Shown piece after piece: positions 36,140-46,536 of a stretch of 64,000 nucleotides of DNA. The first letter of the stretch is position 1, and each line of letters begins with the position of its first letter. Position numbers and translations under genes: made by a program. The notes beneath the pieces are model-generated. The model did not search any database. It had not been told where the DNA came from and worked only from the letters and a program-made list of their open reading frames with translations. The stretch lies in the NCBI GenBank assembly GCA_015680685.1, contig MNCI01006839.1, positions 462,766-526,765 of the forward strand. The letters are read 5' to 3'. This stretch comes from Gnetum montanum. Lineage: Eukaryota > Streptophyta > Gnetopsida > Gnetales > Gnetaceae.

Positions 36140-36286
36140 TTTATATTAGTGAATCTATATGCAATGTGCAGTTAAGATTTAATTTAGTTATAATAATAAT
36201 TTTGTTTTTGTAAGATTTGACCTTAGGGTTTGAACAACAAGGTTACTAAGTTTTACTAAGTTTAGATAGTGCACGTAGAACTAAAG

Positions 36287-36305
36287 TCCCCAGTAATGAT
36301 GCCAA
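36287..36305 (-). other. E1 primer binding site (reversed)
   Basis: TCCCCAGTAATGATGCCAA directly left of the 5' LTR; the reverse complement is a mutated tRNA-Asp-type primer site. Confidence 0.7.
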
Positions 36306-37147
36306 TGATGAGCGGTGAAGTACCCCCTACACCCAACCATATGAATCATGGGTGTTCACATGCGATCCGGTTGAATTCCGCAGACTTTAATTACCAAGTA
36401 TGCTAGAGCTAAATGGTGAGTTGGTGTTATCCATTTGTTGTCTTTCCAGTCTCACTTGTGAAATGCAAGTATATGATTAAGTGTGACTGAGGCATAAGAT
36501 TTTTATCATTTTATGTTTTATCAATTTGATTGCCTAAAACAATAATGAAAGTGAGAGTAATTAAATGCTAAGTGAACTATTGTCTAATCTAGCCTAACAT
36601 AAGTAACCATCCCCACTTCCCGAACACATCTTGAACCTCGTGTAAACACTATTGGGTTGTCAAATGTTAACCGTTTCTAAGCTACCAAGTGTCACATGTA
36701 TGTTCGAAGGGGTCATGCTTGTGTATTTTAATTAATTGCTTAATTAATCAAAATTAATTGCTAAATGTGAATTGCATGAAATCACAATGTATAAATGCAT
36801 AAAGAAAGAAAGTCTCAAGTGCTATAAGGATGAATAAAAGAGCTTGTCTTTATTGCCAACACAATGGTATGTTCAGGTACATCAATGCTTGAATTAAGAT
36901 CCAATTACACTTAGACCTCCTGTTGTGAGCACTTGGAAAATATTCTAACTCTTGAATGAACAAATTACAAAGTTTTCACTACTTGATTGAAAAAACTCTC
37001 TCGAATTGTGTGCCCAAGGGTTGTATTTATAAGCCCAAGAATACCTCGCAATATCGCATACCCGATATCGCATCTTGGGCCGCAATATAGTGTACCCAAT
37101 ATCACAACCACCCCAATATTGGGGCTCATGTAAAACACGATTCATCA
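36306..37147 (-). repeat. E1 5' LTR
   Basis: 842 bp, starts TGATGAGCGGTGAAGTACCC and ends ACACGATTCATCA. The reversed TATA box TATTTATA is at 37,024-37,031, followed on its outer side by ATATCG palindromic phrases. CACAT at 37,148-37,152 is the right target duplication. Confidence 0.85.
37024..37031 (-). promoter_or_regulatory. LTR TATA box
   Basis: Reads TATAAATA on the minus strand, in the usual position for this LTR family, and would drive E1 transcription leftward. Confidence 0.65.
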
Positions 37148-38654
37148 CACATGTACTTCATCTTCTTTAGTAGAAACTATATTGGTAGAGAATTTGATTG
37201 TTCACCTTCTATCAAGGCAAGTAACACAAAATCACATTCACTATCATAATCAACAAAGTGATTGGCATTAGAAATAATCTTTGCCAAGATTTCCCATAAA
37301 ACAAGAACCACTATCAATCATAATGTTTATAAGCAATCCAAAATATTCCACTGCATGGATAGAAAAAAAATATCATATTGTGCTTAGCCATGCAAGATGT
37401 TGAACACAAAAGAATGGTGGTGAATACAGAGATTTATCTACCATAACCACCATTCTTTTAAAAGCATTCTCACATAATCCACTATTCACCAATTGAAAGT
37501 CATCAAATCAAGCACATAAATACTTTTATATTTGAGTACTCACAAGTTAGCATAATGCATCATGCTATTTCACATAGAGATGAATCAACATCTACATTTG
37601 GAACAACTACTTCAAGAACTAACTTAAATTATTGATGAGGAAAATTTGAATAAAGAAACTAAGATATTAAAACATCCAAGAACTTCCATGCTCAAACTGC
37701 CATCCAATAACAAGAACATGTGCATGCTCCCCTTAAATATGAAATTGCAAATAGAACAATTTGAAACATGGTCAATTCTCTTCTATGGATCATGAGCTAA
37801 TCCATTAAGGCATCATTAGCAATGCATCCTTGGATGAGAATCCAAGTGTAGCTTTACAACACACGAACATCAAACCTTCACATCGTAACACCAAATTATG
37901 GAGTCCTTAAGGCATTTAAGACAAAGATTTATCACAAGATCAATAGATACAAGAACAACCATGTAACAAAAACAATATATTATAACAAGAAATACTGATC
38001 CCACACATTACCTCATATTTGATGCTTGATAGAATCATCCTCTTAAAATATCACAAGAATCTACTAGCAAGAGATAATGTGTTTCTCTCACAACTCACCA
38101 TAACAAACTTAGGCACACACAACTATTTTGCACAAGCTAGAGATCATTAATAATATTCTCTTGGCACATGAAATGATTTCATAATACAAGATTTTGAGCT
38201 AAAGCATATTTGTGTTTTGTGCTTAGAACTCACCCCAACAAGAAAGAAACTTCCTTAGAATCAAGCCATACTTAAAACATTTAGCCATCTTTGTTCCAAC
38301 TATTCTCATAACCAACAAACTCAAGAGTCATATGGATTCATTTGGTTCAAGGTAGACAACGTATGTATATGTCATCTAATTATAGCAACTATTGACATAA
38401 TTTGATCCTCTATAAGAGCAAGACCAAGATTTGTTAACTCATCTTTCACTATCTCGTCTGTCACTCATAACTACCTTGCAAAAGTGTCTGAATGAGTCTT
38501 CCAAATTGTCACCTCCAACTAATACATTATGAGGATTAGAACTAGGTGAGGCATTGTTGGAATTTCAACTCCCTTTGCTCCTCTTCTTATGCAACATTGT
38601 AGCATACAAATCTTGACCAACAAACCACATTCTTGAACCTTGATCCATGACCTA
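37148..38654 (-). pseudogene. Gag-like interior of the small copia-like element
   Basis: Right after the primer site the minus strand has ATG followed by MDQGSRMWFVGQDLY, then a stop a few codons further. This fits the start of a copia gag. The rest, to 37,148 and on from 20,183 to about 19,364, shows no integrase or RT. The frame is badly broken. Confidence 0.45.
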
Positions 38655-38655
38655 A

Positions 38656-38667
38656 GCTCTAATAGCA
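38656..38667 (-). other. Primer binding site (tRNA-iMet type, degenerate)
   Basis: On the minus strand TGCTATTAGAGCTTAGGTC leads into the gag ATG. The standard copia site is TGGTATCAGAGC. It adjoins the LTR that starts at 38,670. Confidence 0.6.
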
Positions 38668-38669
38668 AG

Positions 38670-39178
38670 TGTTATGGCACTGCTCTAAGAAGCACCACTC
38701 AGCACCACCCAAGAGTTCCAAGGTAGCCAATTATTCCAAAGTAGACTATAGCTCAACATCCTCAAGAACATGCAAGCATGGCATAAATACATAACTCATG
38801 TACCACACATTGGTCCATGGTTAGAAGCATCACAAAGACACTTTGATAATCATATAAACAATTGAACCAATGCAACATCTAAAACATACTCAAGAGCACT
38901 AACATATACATCTAGCCCTAAGCCCCTTCGTAGATAAAGGAGGTGGTCTAAACATTGAAGCTTAAGCTATTTTGCAAACCTACATATTCTTGCAATATAG
39001 TAAAAAAAGAAATCAAGGCCATGCAATTCTTTGATGATGGTTAGCTCTTTGGTGATAGTTAAAACACAATGGAACTTCAAGAATATCCACACTCCTTCCA
39101 ACCCCAGAAGGAAACAACCTTCAATCCTCTAACAAGACAAGTTTTCCTACACCACCATCACTTTCTTTCTAATGTTCA
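38670..39178 (-). repeat. 5' LTR of the small copia-like element
   Basis: Begins TGTTATGGCACTGCTCTAAG (reversed 3' end) and ends near CTAATGTTCA; a direct repeat of 18,800-19,363. Beyond it the sequence becomes more complex and belongs to the gene region. Confidence 0.6.
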
Positions 39179-41091
39179 CTTACCGTACAAGCCCTAACCA
39201 GGGATTAAAAAGAAATTTCCGAGCCGTATCTTTTTCTTTTCCTTCCCAAAGATCCTGCAGGTATCATCAAGCTAATGAAACTATGACCATCAAGCTCATT
39301 TGAATTAACAAATCCTGATTTTTTTTTAAATTCAAAATATGAATGTTCATTATCTTCAAAATATGAATGTTCATTATCTTCGGAATTGCTTGAAGCCGAC
39401 CTTCCAAAACATTACAACTCAAACCAAAATTGAAAGCGAAAGATGCGAAGTATTTCCCGTTCAGTACTGCTTGCAGACGGTTTGTGAAAACCATCGAATT
39501 TTATCCTCATCTTTGAAATTGGCATAATTTTAAACATGGAAAATTCAGTACTGCTTGCAGACGGTTTGTGAAAACCATCGAATTTTATCCTCATCTTTGA
39601 AATTGGCATAATTTTAAACATGGAAAGTTATAAATATACATTGTTTTCCATATGATATCTATTTTCGACCGTCGTTTGGTGAATGATATCATCGGAACTA
39701 AACTGAATTATTTTAATAGCTATCGACTGTGCGCATACGGATAAATATTTTGTACAGGCATACGATCGTACAGAATAAAATTTTAATTTTAAATGCTAGT
39801 GTTAGAATCAGCATCTTCCATTACAGCATTTTTTTGTTCAAAAGCCCCCTTCGAAAAACATTGTTTTCAGTTTAGAAAGTGCAGGGTCCCAAAAGACGCT
39901 TTATGATCTTTTTCCAATAAAACCAACAGAAGCCATACACCCAATCTTTAATCTACATGTTAATGATGCTGCAGTAGTTTTAATAAAACCAACATAAGCC
40001 ATACACCCAATCTTTCATCCGCATATTGATTATACTGCAGTAGTTTTCTTACAGAACAGCAGAACTGTTCTGTTTCCGTACAACATATGGGGAAAGCTTT
40101 TAGCACAATGTTGAAGGAAGGCAGTACGCCAAAAGAACCAGAGTCATTTCCTTAAAACTTATCTACTACATGCGGTGGACAATTCACATTGTCGTTGCCG
40201 CATTTACCACTAAAGATCTAGTAAATGAACTCTATCTGCAGTTAATTACTAGCAACTTACTTGAAACAGCATATGTCACTGCAACGGGTAACAATGCTAT
40301 GCAGGCTTTCGAAAACAGTAATTTATAGTATCTCTACATTTTGTTTTCAACTGAAGTACAGAAACATTCAAAGAAACGCTACAGATGCTAAAAGCTGTGC
40401 AAAAGATGAATACAAATCTAAATCTAGGCTGTAGAGAATGTTGGCGGATTAAATTAGTGAAAGAAAATGTTCTGTACAGAAACAATCTCACAAAGAAAAA
40501 CAAAAACTTCTGAAAAAGGTTACTGCACACTTTAGTTATAAACACTGCAAATCTTCGTAAACAAAACATCAGCAGTGACCGCGGGGCAGATATATACAAA
40601 AAGAGCTCTGATATTACCGGCCATAGACATTTGATTGACAGAAAAGGTTTACATCATTAGAAAGAATGGTATCCAACCCCAACAGATAAAAAGAAGGGAG
40701 GCAAAGAAATCCTGCAGAACAAATATCTGCACAGAATCTACACTCACCAGAGGTAAAATTTTGCTCAACACAGACACTAGTGCAAAAATGAAAAACCAAC
40801 AAATGCCACCCCACCGCAACAACATACAACCGCAATTCTTAGTTGCCTCCTCTGCTACAAAATCGGAGGCAAAAATGATGATTACCTACACAGAGCACAG
40901 AAATCTTACCCTTCATTCAAAACCCAAAACCCAGCAGCAAATGCACCGCAATCATCAACAAATACGAAGGCGATGCAGAACCTAACCAACAACCACAAAA
41001 GATTCTTCTACCATTCCAGTATTCTACGCACGAGAATCGTAACAAACTTGCAAAAACCCAAAAAGAGAGAGAGAGAGAGAGAGAGAAAGAA
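39179..41091. other. 3' flank of the ALP1-like gene, with local tandem duplications
   Basis: No coding sequence is supported. Three short tandem duplications are present: 24 bp twice at about 39,334-39,381 (TTCAAAATATGAATGTTCAT core), 84 bp twice at 39,461-39,628 (near-perfect) and 66 bp twice at 39,916-40,047 (diverged). A (GA)n run lies at about 41,065-41,086, just after the stop codon of the gene on the minus strand. The 3' untranslated region should lie in 40,300-41,091, but no end signal is certain. Confidence 0.6.
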
Positions 41092-42459
41092 TCAAAGCTG
41101 AACAACCATACTAATATGCGATGCGAGCCCATCCCGGATGCTCTCAGCGAAGTCGTTTCTCTCGACGGCGTCGGGGAAATCGTTGTCCACCATTTCCTTG
41201 ACGTCGGGCATAGGCTCGCCATTCCGGATGAGGAAATTATGCAGGAAGCAGGCGGCGGAGACGACATGCGACAGAATATCGAGACTATCGCGTTTGTGGG
41301 GAGCAGCGAGCAGGCGCCACTGGTTCTTCAGGATCCCGAACGATCGGTAAACGGCGCTGCGGGCGTATCCGTGGACAGAATTGAAGAGCTCCTGCACGGG
41401 AGTGAGGCCGGCGGCGCCGGCGCCGGCGGGATACGGCGTGAGCAGCCACGGGTAGAGCGGGCAGCTGCGGCTGCCGATGACGTACTGCGGCATGGGAAAA
41501 TTGTTGAGCAACGTGGCGGGGTGGCCCTGCAGCAGCTCGCCCGTGGTTTCGACGTAAGTGTAGAGCAGAGTGGCAGGGAGGATCGCGGGGGGGGTCAGGG
41601 AGCCGGCCCAGCCGACGGAGGCGTCGAGGAAGCGACCGGAGGAGTCGACGAGCGCCTGCATGATGACGCTGTGGCGCCCGTCGCGGGGGTCGCGGAACTC
41701 GGCGAGCGCGGAGGCGTCGTAGGCGGAGGAGTCGTCGACGAGGAAGCGGGTGTGGCCGACGATGCCGCAGCAGTTGGGCATGTTGAGCGCCTCGAAGGCG
41801 TCGGCGATGGCGTGGGCGGAGTCGGGCGACGCCAGATCCTCCAGGCGGTGGTTGTCGAAGTCGGAGTCCAGCAGCTTGCACACCTCGTAGAAGGCCTCGC
41901 AGGCGACGCGCGTGGCCACGCCGAAGCGGCGCGCGACGTCGCGGAAGGGCGCGCCGTGCGCGAGCCGGAACACGGCGGCGCCCACGCGGACCTCCGCGTC
42001 GGGCGCGCCCGCGACGGCCGCCAGCACCGGGCGCAGGCGCTCCACCAGCAGCGCGAACGTGGCGCGGCTCATGCGGAAGTTGTCGCGCCACGCGCCGTCG
42101 TCGCGCATCGCCGCCATGAAGCGGGAGAACCACGGCGCCCGCGAGGCGGAGTCGGACGCGGACGCGGCCGCCGCGGCGGCGTCCTCGGCCGCGGCCGCGA
42201 TGGAGATGACGTCCGCGACGGAGAACATGGTCTGGAGCTTGGCCAGCGCCAGGGCCGTGGCGCGCACCGAGGCCTCCAGAGCCATGGTCTGGCTGGGGAG
42301 AAGCAGCAGATCGTTGTCGGCCAGGAATTTCTGGACTATGACCACGGCCGCAGCCACCACCGACACCAGAACGGCTAGTTCCTCGCGCTTCAGTTTCCTC
42401 TTCTTGTTGCCGCTGCTTCCTCCTCCTCCTCCTCCTCCATGGCCCCCCTTGCCCGCCAT
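41092..42459 (-). CDS. ALP1-like protein, domesticated PIF/Harbinger nuclease
   Basis: Intronless 455-residue protein. The ATG at 42,459 lies in the strong context GCCATGG. An upstream in-frame extension has only TTG, so this ATG is preferred. Residues 1-18 are Gly-rich, 19-25 (KKRKLKR) look like a nuclear signal, 29-43 are hydrophobic, and about 85-108 are Ala/Ser-rich. A helix-turn-helix-like segment spans about 155-195 and the DDE-type Harbinger nuclease domain about 229-410. The fold landmarks remain (NCCGIVGHT, GRFLDASVGWAGS, PLYPWLLTPY, SFGILKNQWRLL, CFLHNFLI), but the three positions where active transposases carry D, D and E read Gly235, Ser330 and Tyr371. It should therefore be unable to cut DNA. 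Arabidopsis ALP1, also a domesticated nuclease, associates with Polycomb complex PRC2; a similar chromatin role here is inference. Very GC- and CpG-rich, unlike all neighbours. Confidence 0.85.
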   Translation of the reverse strand: MAGKGGHGGGGGGGSSGNKKRKLKREELAVLVSVVAAAVVIVQKFLADNDLLLLPSQTMALEASVRATALALAKLQTMFSVADVISIAAAAEDAAAAAASASDSASRAPWFSRFMAAMRDDGAWRDNFRMSRATFALLVERLRPVLAAVAGAPDAEVRVGAAVFRLAHGAPFRDVARRFGVATRVACEAFYEVCKLLDSDFDNHRLEDLASPDSAHAIADAFEALNMPNCCGIVGHTRFLVDDSSAYDASALAEFRDPRDGRHSVIMQALVDSSGRFLDASVGWAGSLTPPAILPATLLYTYVETTGELLQGHPATLLNNFPMPQYVIGSRSCPLYPWLLTPYPAGAGAAGLTPVQELFNSVHGYARSAVYRSFGILKNQWRLLAAPHKRDSLDILSHVVSAACFLHNFLIRNGEPMPDVKEMVDNDFPDAVERNDFAESIRDGLASHISMVVQL

Positions 42460-43600
42460 GGCCCCCAATCAAACCAAAACCAAAGCAGAGGGTTTGTTTG
42501 CTTGCTTTCTTGTTTCGTCCCCCTTCCTCTCCTTTCTCGCTTTGCGTTTGAATCGCTCGGGTCGGGTCCGGTCGGGTCCGGTCGGTTCGGTCGGTTTCCC
42601 TGCCTGTCACTCTCTTGACATCAATTTAGCTGCTGCGCTCTTGGTATGGTATGATTTTGAAATTCCACTGCTCCGTTGTTGTTGTTTGTCATGATGCGGG
42701 CAAAGGATTGATGATGGGTCGTCCTGTCCGGGTCTGTCAATGCCTGTGAATTTTTCGAAATGGGGAGAAACGCAGCAGCAGCAGCACTAGTGAGGAATTC
42801 GAAGATCTGGGGCCGGGCCTCATCTTCCTGCTCCTGCTCCTGCTCCTGCTCCTCCTCGGTAAGTAGCGAGTCGTTGGGGCTTGAGCTTGAGTTTAAGCGC
42901 AAAAGCAGATTTGACTTGCATGGCAGCCGCGGCAGGGCAGTCAAAGGTGTCAGGGCGGAGAAAGATAATGATCAGTGTCGTGCCTGCAACGCAGCAGAGG
43001 CAGACGCAGACGCAGAGGCTGAGGCAGAGAGTGCTGCTGTTAATTTATTACTGTTTCTGTTTGGGTTTGGGTTTGGGTTTGGAGGCCTGGTAACACGCAG
43101 CGGCACGCCTGCTTCTCCGCGTCCTTCTTGGGCAGGGCACCCCAGGCTCAACCCCGTTAAGCGGCAAGATCTGCATTTGCGTTCCCCTGAAAGAGGGTAG
43201 CATGGAACAAACAAACAGACGAATCCCAATTCCCAAATGTTTCTCCAGTCAAGTATCACATGGGGCCTTACTGTTGGGTAGGGCCCTGATTTGGGGCTTT
43301 AATTTCTTGTTTCTGTGTTCATTTGTTTACAAACAAGCTTTGGAGTAAGAAACGAGAATGGAGTCAAGTACGCACACACAAGATGCGCTCCCGACGGGAT
43401 TGTTTGCTATGCTGTGTCTGGACGTGGGGAACTTATGAGGAAGGAAGGAAGGAAGGAGCATTCATGTTTACCAGCCCTTGCGTGCGTGTTTTTATTCTTC
43501 TTTATTGTTTCGTTGGAAGACTTGAGGCCGCTTTAGACTACCCACGGGAGTGCTGATTTTGCAAGATCTGCGTGGATTGTCCGACTTGTTTTACGGTTTC
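42460..43600. promoter_or_regulatory. GC-rich upstream region of the ALP1-like gene
   Basis: The 5' leader and promoter are expected here, transcribed leftward. GC-rich sequence continues to about 43,200. It contains short repeats: GTCGGGTCCG copies at 42,557-42,595, a (TCCTGC)n run at about 42,827-42,856, a GGGTTT run at 43,058-43,082 and (GGAA)n at about 43,438-43,458. Open frames on both strands look like by-products of the composition. I could not place a TATA box or start site with confidence. Confidence 0.45.
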
Positions 43601-44640
43601 TGGTAGCCCTGTAGCCTCTGACTTCTTCATGAATTCGTGATAGAAAGATTGGAGAGTTGTTACAATGTGTCTAACAAAGCTTTCGTGGGCCGGGGGCAGT
43701 ATGACTTTTCATTTACGGTGAAAGAAATTTTCAGCACTTGCTTAACAACCCCCTCGGTTAAAAGTTATCCGTTTAGCGTGGTAAGTGCATGGGGTAAGCA
43801 AAATTATACGCTGTTTTGGGATGAAAATGCTAATTTTAACTAAGTAAACCATCTTTGATTTTAATTTAAGTAACTATAACTAAGCAAATTATACGATGAT
43901 TGTAGTTAGAGTTACGGGGAGATAAGAATACAACAAACTTAAATTCAAAATTAAAGAACAAGGCATGTATAGAATATTTAATATAGCAAAATGTAGTTAA
44001 ACAAAAGGACCATTATGTGGAGCCACAATACTCATTCTACTCATTCTACTAAGTGGGTCCTAGGAAGGTCAGTAGATGACCAAAAGCCCAACTTCTTTAA
44101 GTGGCTACTTCTAGGCTTGAACTCAAATCTTTCACTTGAGAAACTAGAACCTTACCTAAACGTAGGTAAACAAGTAAAGGTATTAAATTTGGAAATGCAT
44201 ATTTTCAAATAATATACAAAGAAATTATAGTAGAATAGATCATAATTAACTAGAAAAAAGAGAATTTAATACAATTAAATTAACAAGAAAGCGTTTATAT
44301 AGTTTAAAACTTAATAAAATAAAGGTAATAATATAACAATACTTCAAGCACAATTTGAGTTCACAATTTATTACATACAAAGTAAGAGGCTAAAGTAAAT
44401 AAGTTACTAGTTTATTAAAATGTCTTATTTACATTTGTAAGTTTAATCTTGATAAATTTCTCTAAATATAACTTTAATGAACAACATGGTATTTTAAGCT
44501 TCAGTGTAGTAGTTTGTACACTTTGTGCATAGACTCAATTGTATTTCCTTAAAGACTACATTAATTTGTGTTGAACAATAATATGCTTTCTTAATGATCC
44601 CTTGTTTGGTTTCAATCTCCTAGCCTAATTTGTGTTGCAA
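43601..44640. other. AT-rich sequence without genes
   Basis: Base composition drops back to AT-rich after the gene. Nothing coding is seen on either strand. There is a short tandem ACTCATTCTACTCATTCTAC at 44,029-44,048. Confidence 0.45.
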
Positions 44641-45515
44641 GTCAATTAGATTGTGAGGAATTTCCTTTGGTTTGGTCAAGAGGAGCATTGCCAATTTCAT
44701 TTGATTGCTTGGGATAAGGTGACTATCCTAGTTCATGCAAGTGCTTGTGGCCTTGGGGATTTTGGGAGGTAGGCTTGCATTCTGGCTACTAAGCTAACTT
44801 GGATGGTTTGGTCCAAAGTAAACAAGCCTTCGATCAATTGTTTTTGGATGTGGTATCCTAATTTGTGGACTTGCTCAATTAGAGCCTCACAAATATGGAA
44901 AACCATTAGGAGAGGATGGACTTTCCTTGAGTCTCTTGGGCATTGGGAATTTGGGGAAGTAGACATTTTGGTGGAAGGTCTTCCAATAAGACAAGCTCAT
45001 CACAAAATGATTGGGAAATTTTCTTCTGAAGTAATCACCCTATTATGCCAAGGTCTAAGGGCACATGTAAAGGATTGCTTCATTAGGGGGTAGTGGAGAA
45101 TAACATCAATCTTTCATGATGATAATAGGCATGGCCAATTCACCAAAATTCTTAACATTCTTAAAAAACATAGCCCCTCTGATTCAGCCCATGAAGATGC
45201 CTTGCATTTTTCTTCGACAAACCACAAATAATGGATCTCATATCTTTATAGGCAATCTTTTATTAAAGTAATGGGATGGAACCTTATTTAGAGGTTGCAT
45301 TATCAACCAAAGGTGAGGTTTTTTACATGGTTGTTGGCTCATCATGCAATTCTGGCATAGGAAAAACTCCAGCAACTAGGTTTTGTCATGGCCTCCTAGT
45401 GTATCATTTGCTATAATGAAATTGAAATTGCAACATAACTTTTCAAGGAATGTGTGTTTGTAAAGGCTGTAGGTCGATTTGCAAGCATGTGCTTATCCGC
45501 CTTCATAGAATCTAG
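44640..45515 (+). pseudogene. LINE (L1-type) ORF2 C-terminal fragment
   Basis: One plus-strand frame with several stops reads HLIAWDKVTILVHASACGLG, then an Ala/Lys-rich stretch with WSKVNKPSINCFW, SIRASQIWKTIRRG, and near 45,310-45,410 VRFFTWLLAHHAILA plus CIICYNEIE. This order (the W-K segment after the RT, then the FxWLLxHxxLxT...C-C RVT zinc-binding region) is that of plant L1-type LINEs. Only the 3' part is present. It ends where the truncated E3 LTR begins, so one may have truncated the other. Confidence 0.65.
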
Positions 45516-45701
45516 ACAAGTTAGTCAATCATTGTCTTTCCAAGCTCACTTGTATAGCACAATTGTATGGTTAAGTAAACTTGAGGTATATGATTTTTAT
45601 ATATTTTTATGTTTTATGTCCTAGTGCTAAAAAGGGAGAAGTGAAATAATTAAGTAACTAATTTAATTTAACTAATCAACTATGCTCTAACTAGTCATAA
45701 C

Positions 45702-46536
45702 ACTAGTGATGAGTCATGAATTGTTGGCTGTGATATTGCACCCATGATATCGCGTACGCGATATCATGTGTGCGATATCGTAGCCTGTCTCCTCATCTAT
45801 AAATAAGAGGTAGGCAAATTTGGTAAAGGAGGAGAGTAGTTTTTAGTCTTAAGGTAGGGACTTTTTGTCAGTTTTTTTCCTCTCAACCCTTTCTCCCAGT
45901 GCATGCTCACAGTGTGATGATTGTAATTGTACGACATCCTTATTCAAGTGTAACGTACTTGGACATGCACATGACCAGCAATAAAGATCAAGATTACTTC
46001 ATCATTGCAGCATCCACTTAGCTCAATTATTTAATTGTTATTGTTATTTATTACTTTCTTAGTTAATATCTCTCTACCCTTATCTCCTAGTAACGTGAAA
46101 TGAGTACGACTTAATCACGAGCATTGAAGTGTGACTACTTGGTAACCCAGTAGCGTACCTAGGCCATGCACTTAGTAATCCTAATGGTAGTCATGCACGA
46201 GGTCCAAGATGTGTACAGATGATTAAGGAACGAATGCTCATCACACTTAGGCTAGTTTAGATTCTCTCTCATTCTCTCTCTCCTAGCTTAGTTGATATTA
46301 TTTCCCATCATACCCAGGAGTAGCATTAGTGTAGGAACACATCATACACCTCACTCTGGACTAAAGCATACGTGACAAAGCTAATACTAGTCTAGGTGGG
46401 AAGACAACAAACTGCGATCTACGAGTAACTGTCTAGATACCACAACTAGTTCGTCTGCGGAGTTTGACCGGATTGTGCGTGAAGTGCTCGTATTCGTATG
46501 GTTGAGTGTAGAGGTACCTTGCCACTCATCAACTAG
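45702..46536 (+). mobile_element. Solo LTR with ACTAG target duplication
   Basis: The LTR is 45,707-46,531 (825 bp), TGATGAGTCATGAATTGTTG ... TTGCCACTCATCA, flanked by ACTAG at 45,702-45,706 and 46,532-46,536. Removing it restores the E3 LTR. No internal sequence remains, so recombination between two LTRs is the likely origin. It is of the same subfamily as the E4 LTR, and its ends are the normal U3/U5 pair. Confidence 0.9.
45798..45805 (+). promoter_or_regulatory. TATA box of the solo LTR
   Basis: TATAAATA directly after palindromes that include CGATATC and GCGTACGC. Potentially an active promoter pointing right into E3, antisense to its genes. Confidence 0.65.

Larger units (their letters stand above)
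20184..37147 (-). mobile_element. E1: gypsy element, Athila/Tat type, with nested E2
   Basis: This is a full-length minus-oriented element: 5' LTR 36,306-37,147, primer site 36,287-36,305, gag 36,139 to about 33,660, protease, RT, RNase H and integrase down to about 30,130, a long 3' noncoding region, and a 3' LTR that is split by E2. A perfect CACAT duplication flanks it. Without E2 it is about 10.1 kb. The Athila/Tat assignment rests on the tRNA-Asp-type primer site, an FMxDFSTYG form of the RT active site and the absence of a chromodomain. All genes are mutated, so it cannot move on its own. Confidence 0.85.
18800..39178 (-). mobile_element. Small pol-less copia-like element, split by gypsy E1
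   Basis: Two direct repeats of about 510-565 bp (18,800-19,363 and 38,670-39,178), roughly 75-80% alike by eye, flank only about 2.3 kb of internal sequence once the E1 insertion is removed. Next to the right repeat is a reversed tRNA-iMet-type primer site, so the element reads right to left. Joining the sequence before 20,184 to that after 37,147 restores a continuous text through the CACAT duplication. No integrase or RT is present, so it is a non-autonomous or deleted element. No matching duplication was found around its own outer ends. Confidence 0.6.

Noticed and set aside
40297-40985. 100- and 116-codon frames downstream of the ALP1-like gene
   Set aside because: No motif and likely 3' untranslated or intergenic sequence.
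41116-42694. Long open frames of 420, 441 and 260 codons overlapping the ALP1-like gene in other frames or on the plus strand
   Set aside because: They are Arg/Gly/Ala-rich by-products of the GC-rich coding sequence, with no recognisable motifs; the 455-codon minus-strand frame carries the conserved nuclease landmarks.
43058-43082. GGGTTT run resembling telomere repeat
   Set aside because: The plant telomere unit is TTTAGGG; this run is a 6-bp TTTGGG microsatellite, only four units long.
42760-43200. 146-codon plus-strand open frame upstream of the gene
   Set aside because: Its composition reflects simple repeats (TCCTGC, GCAGAC, GGGTTT); no domain is visible.
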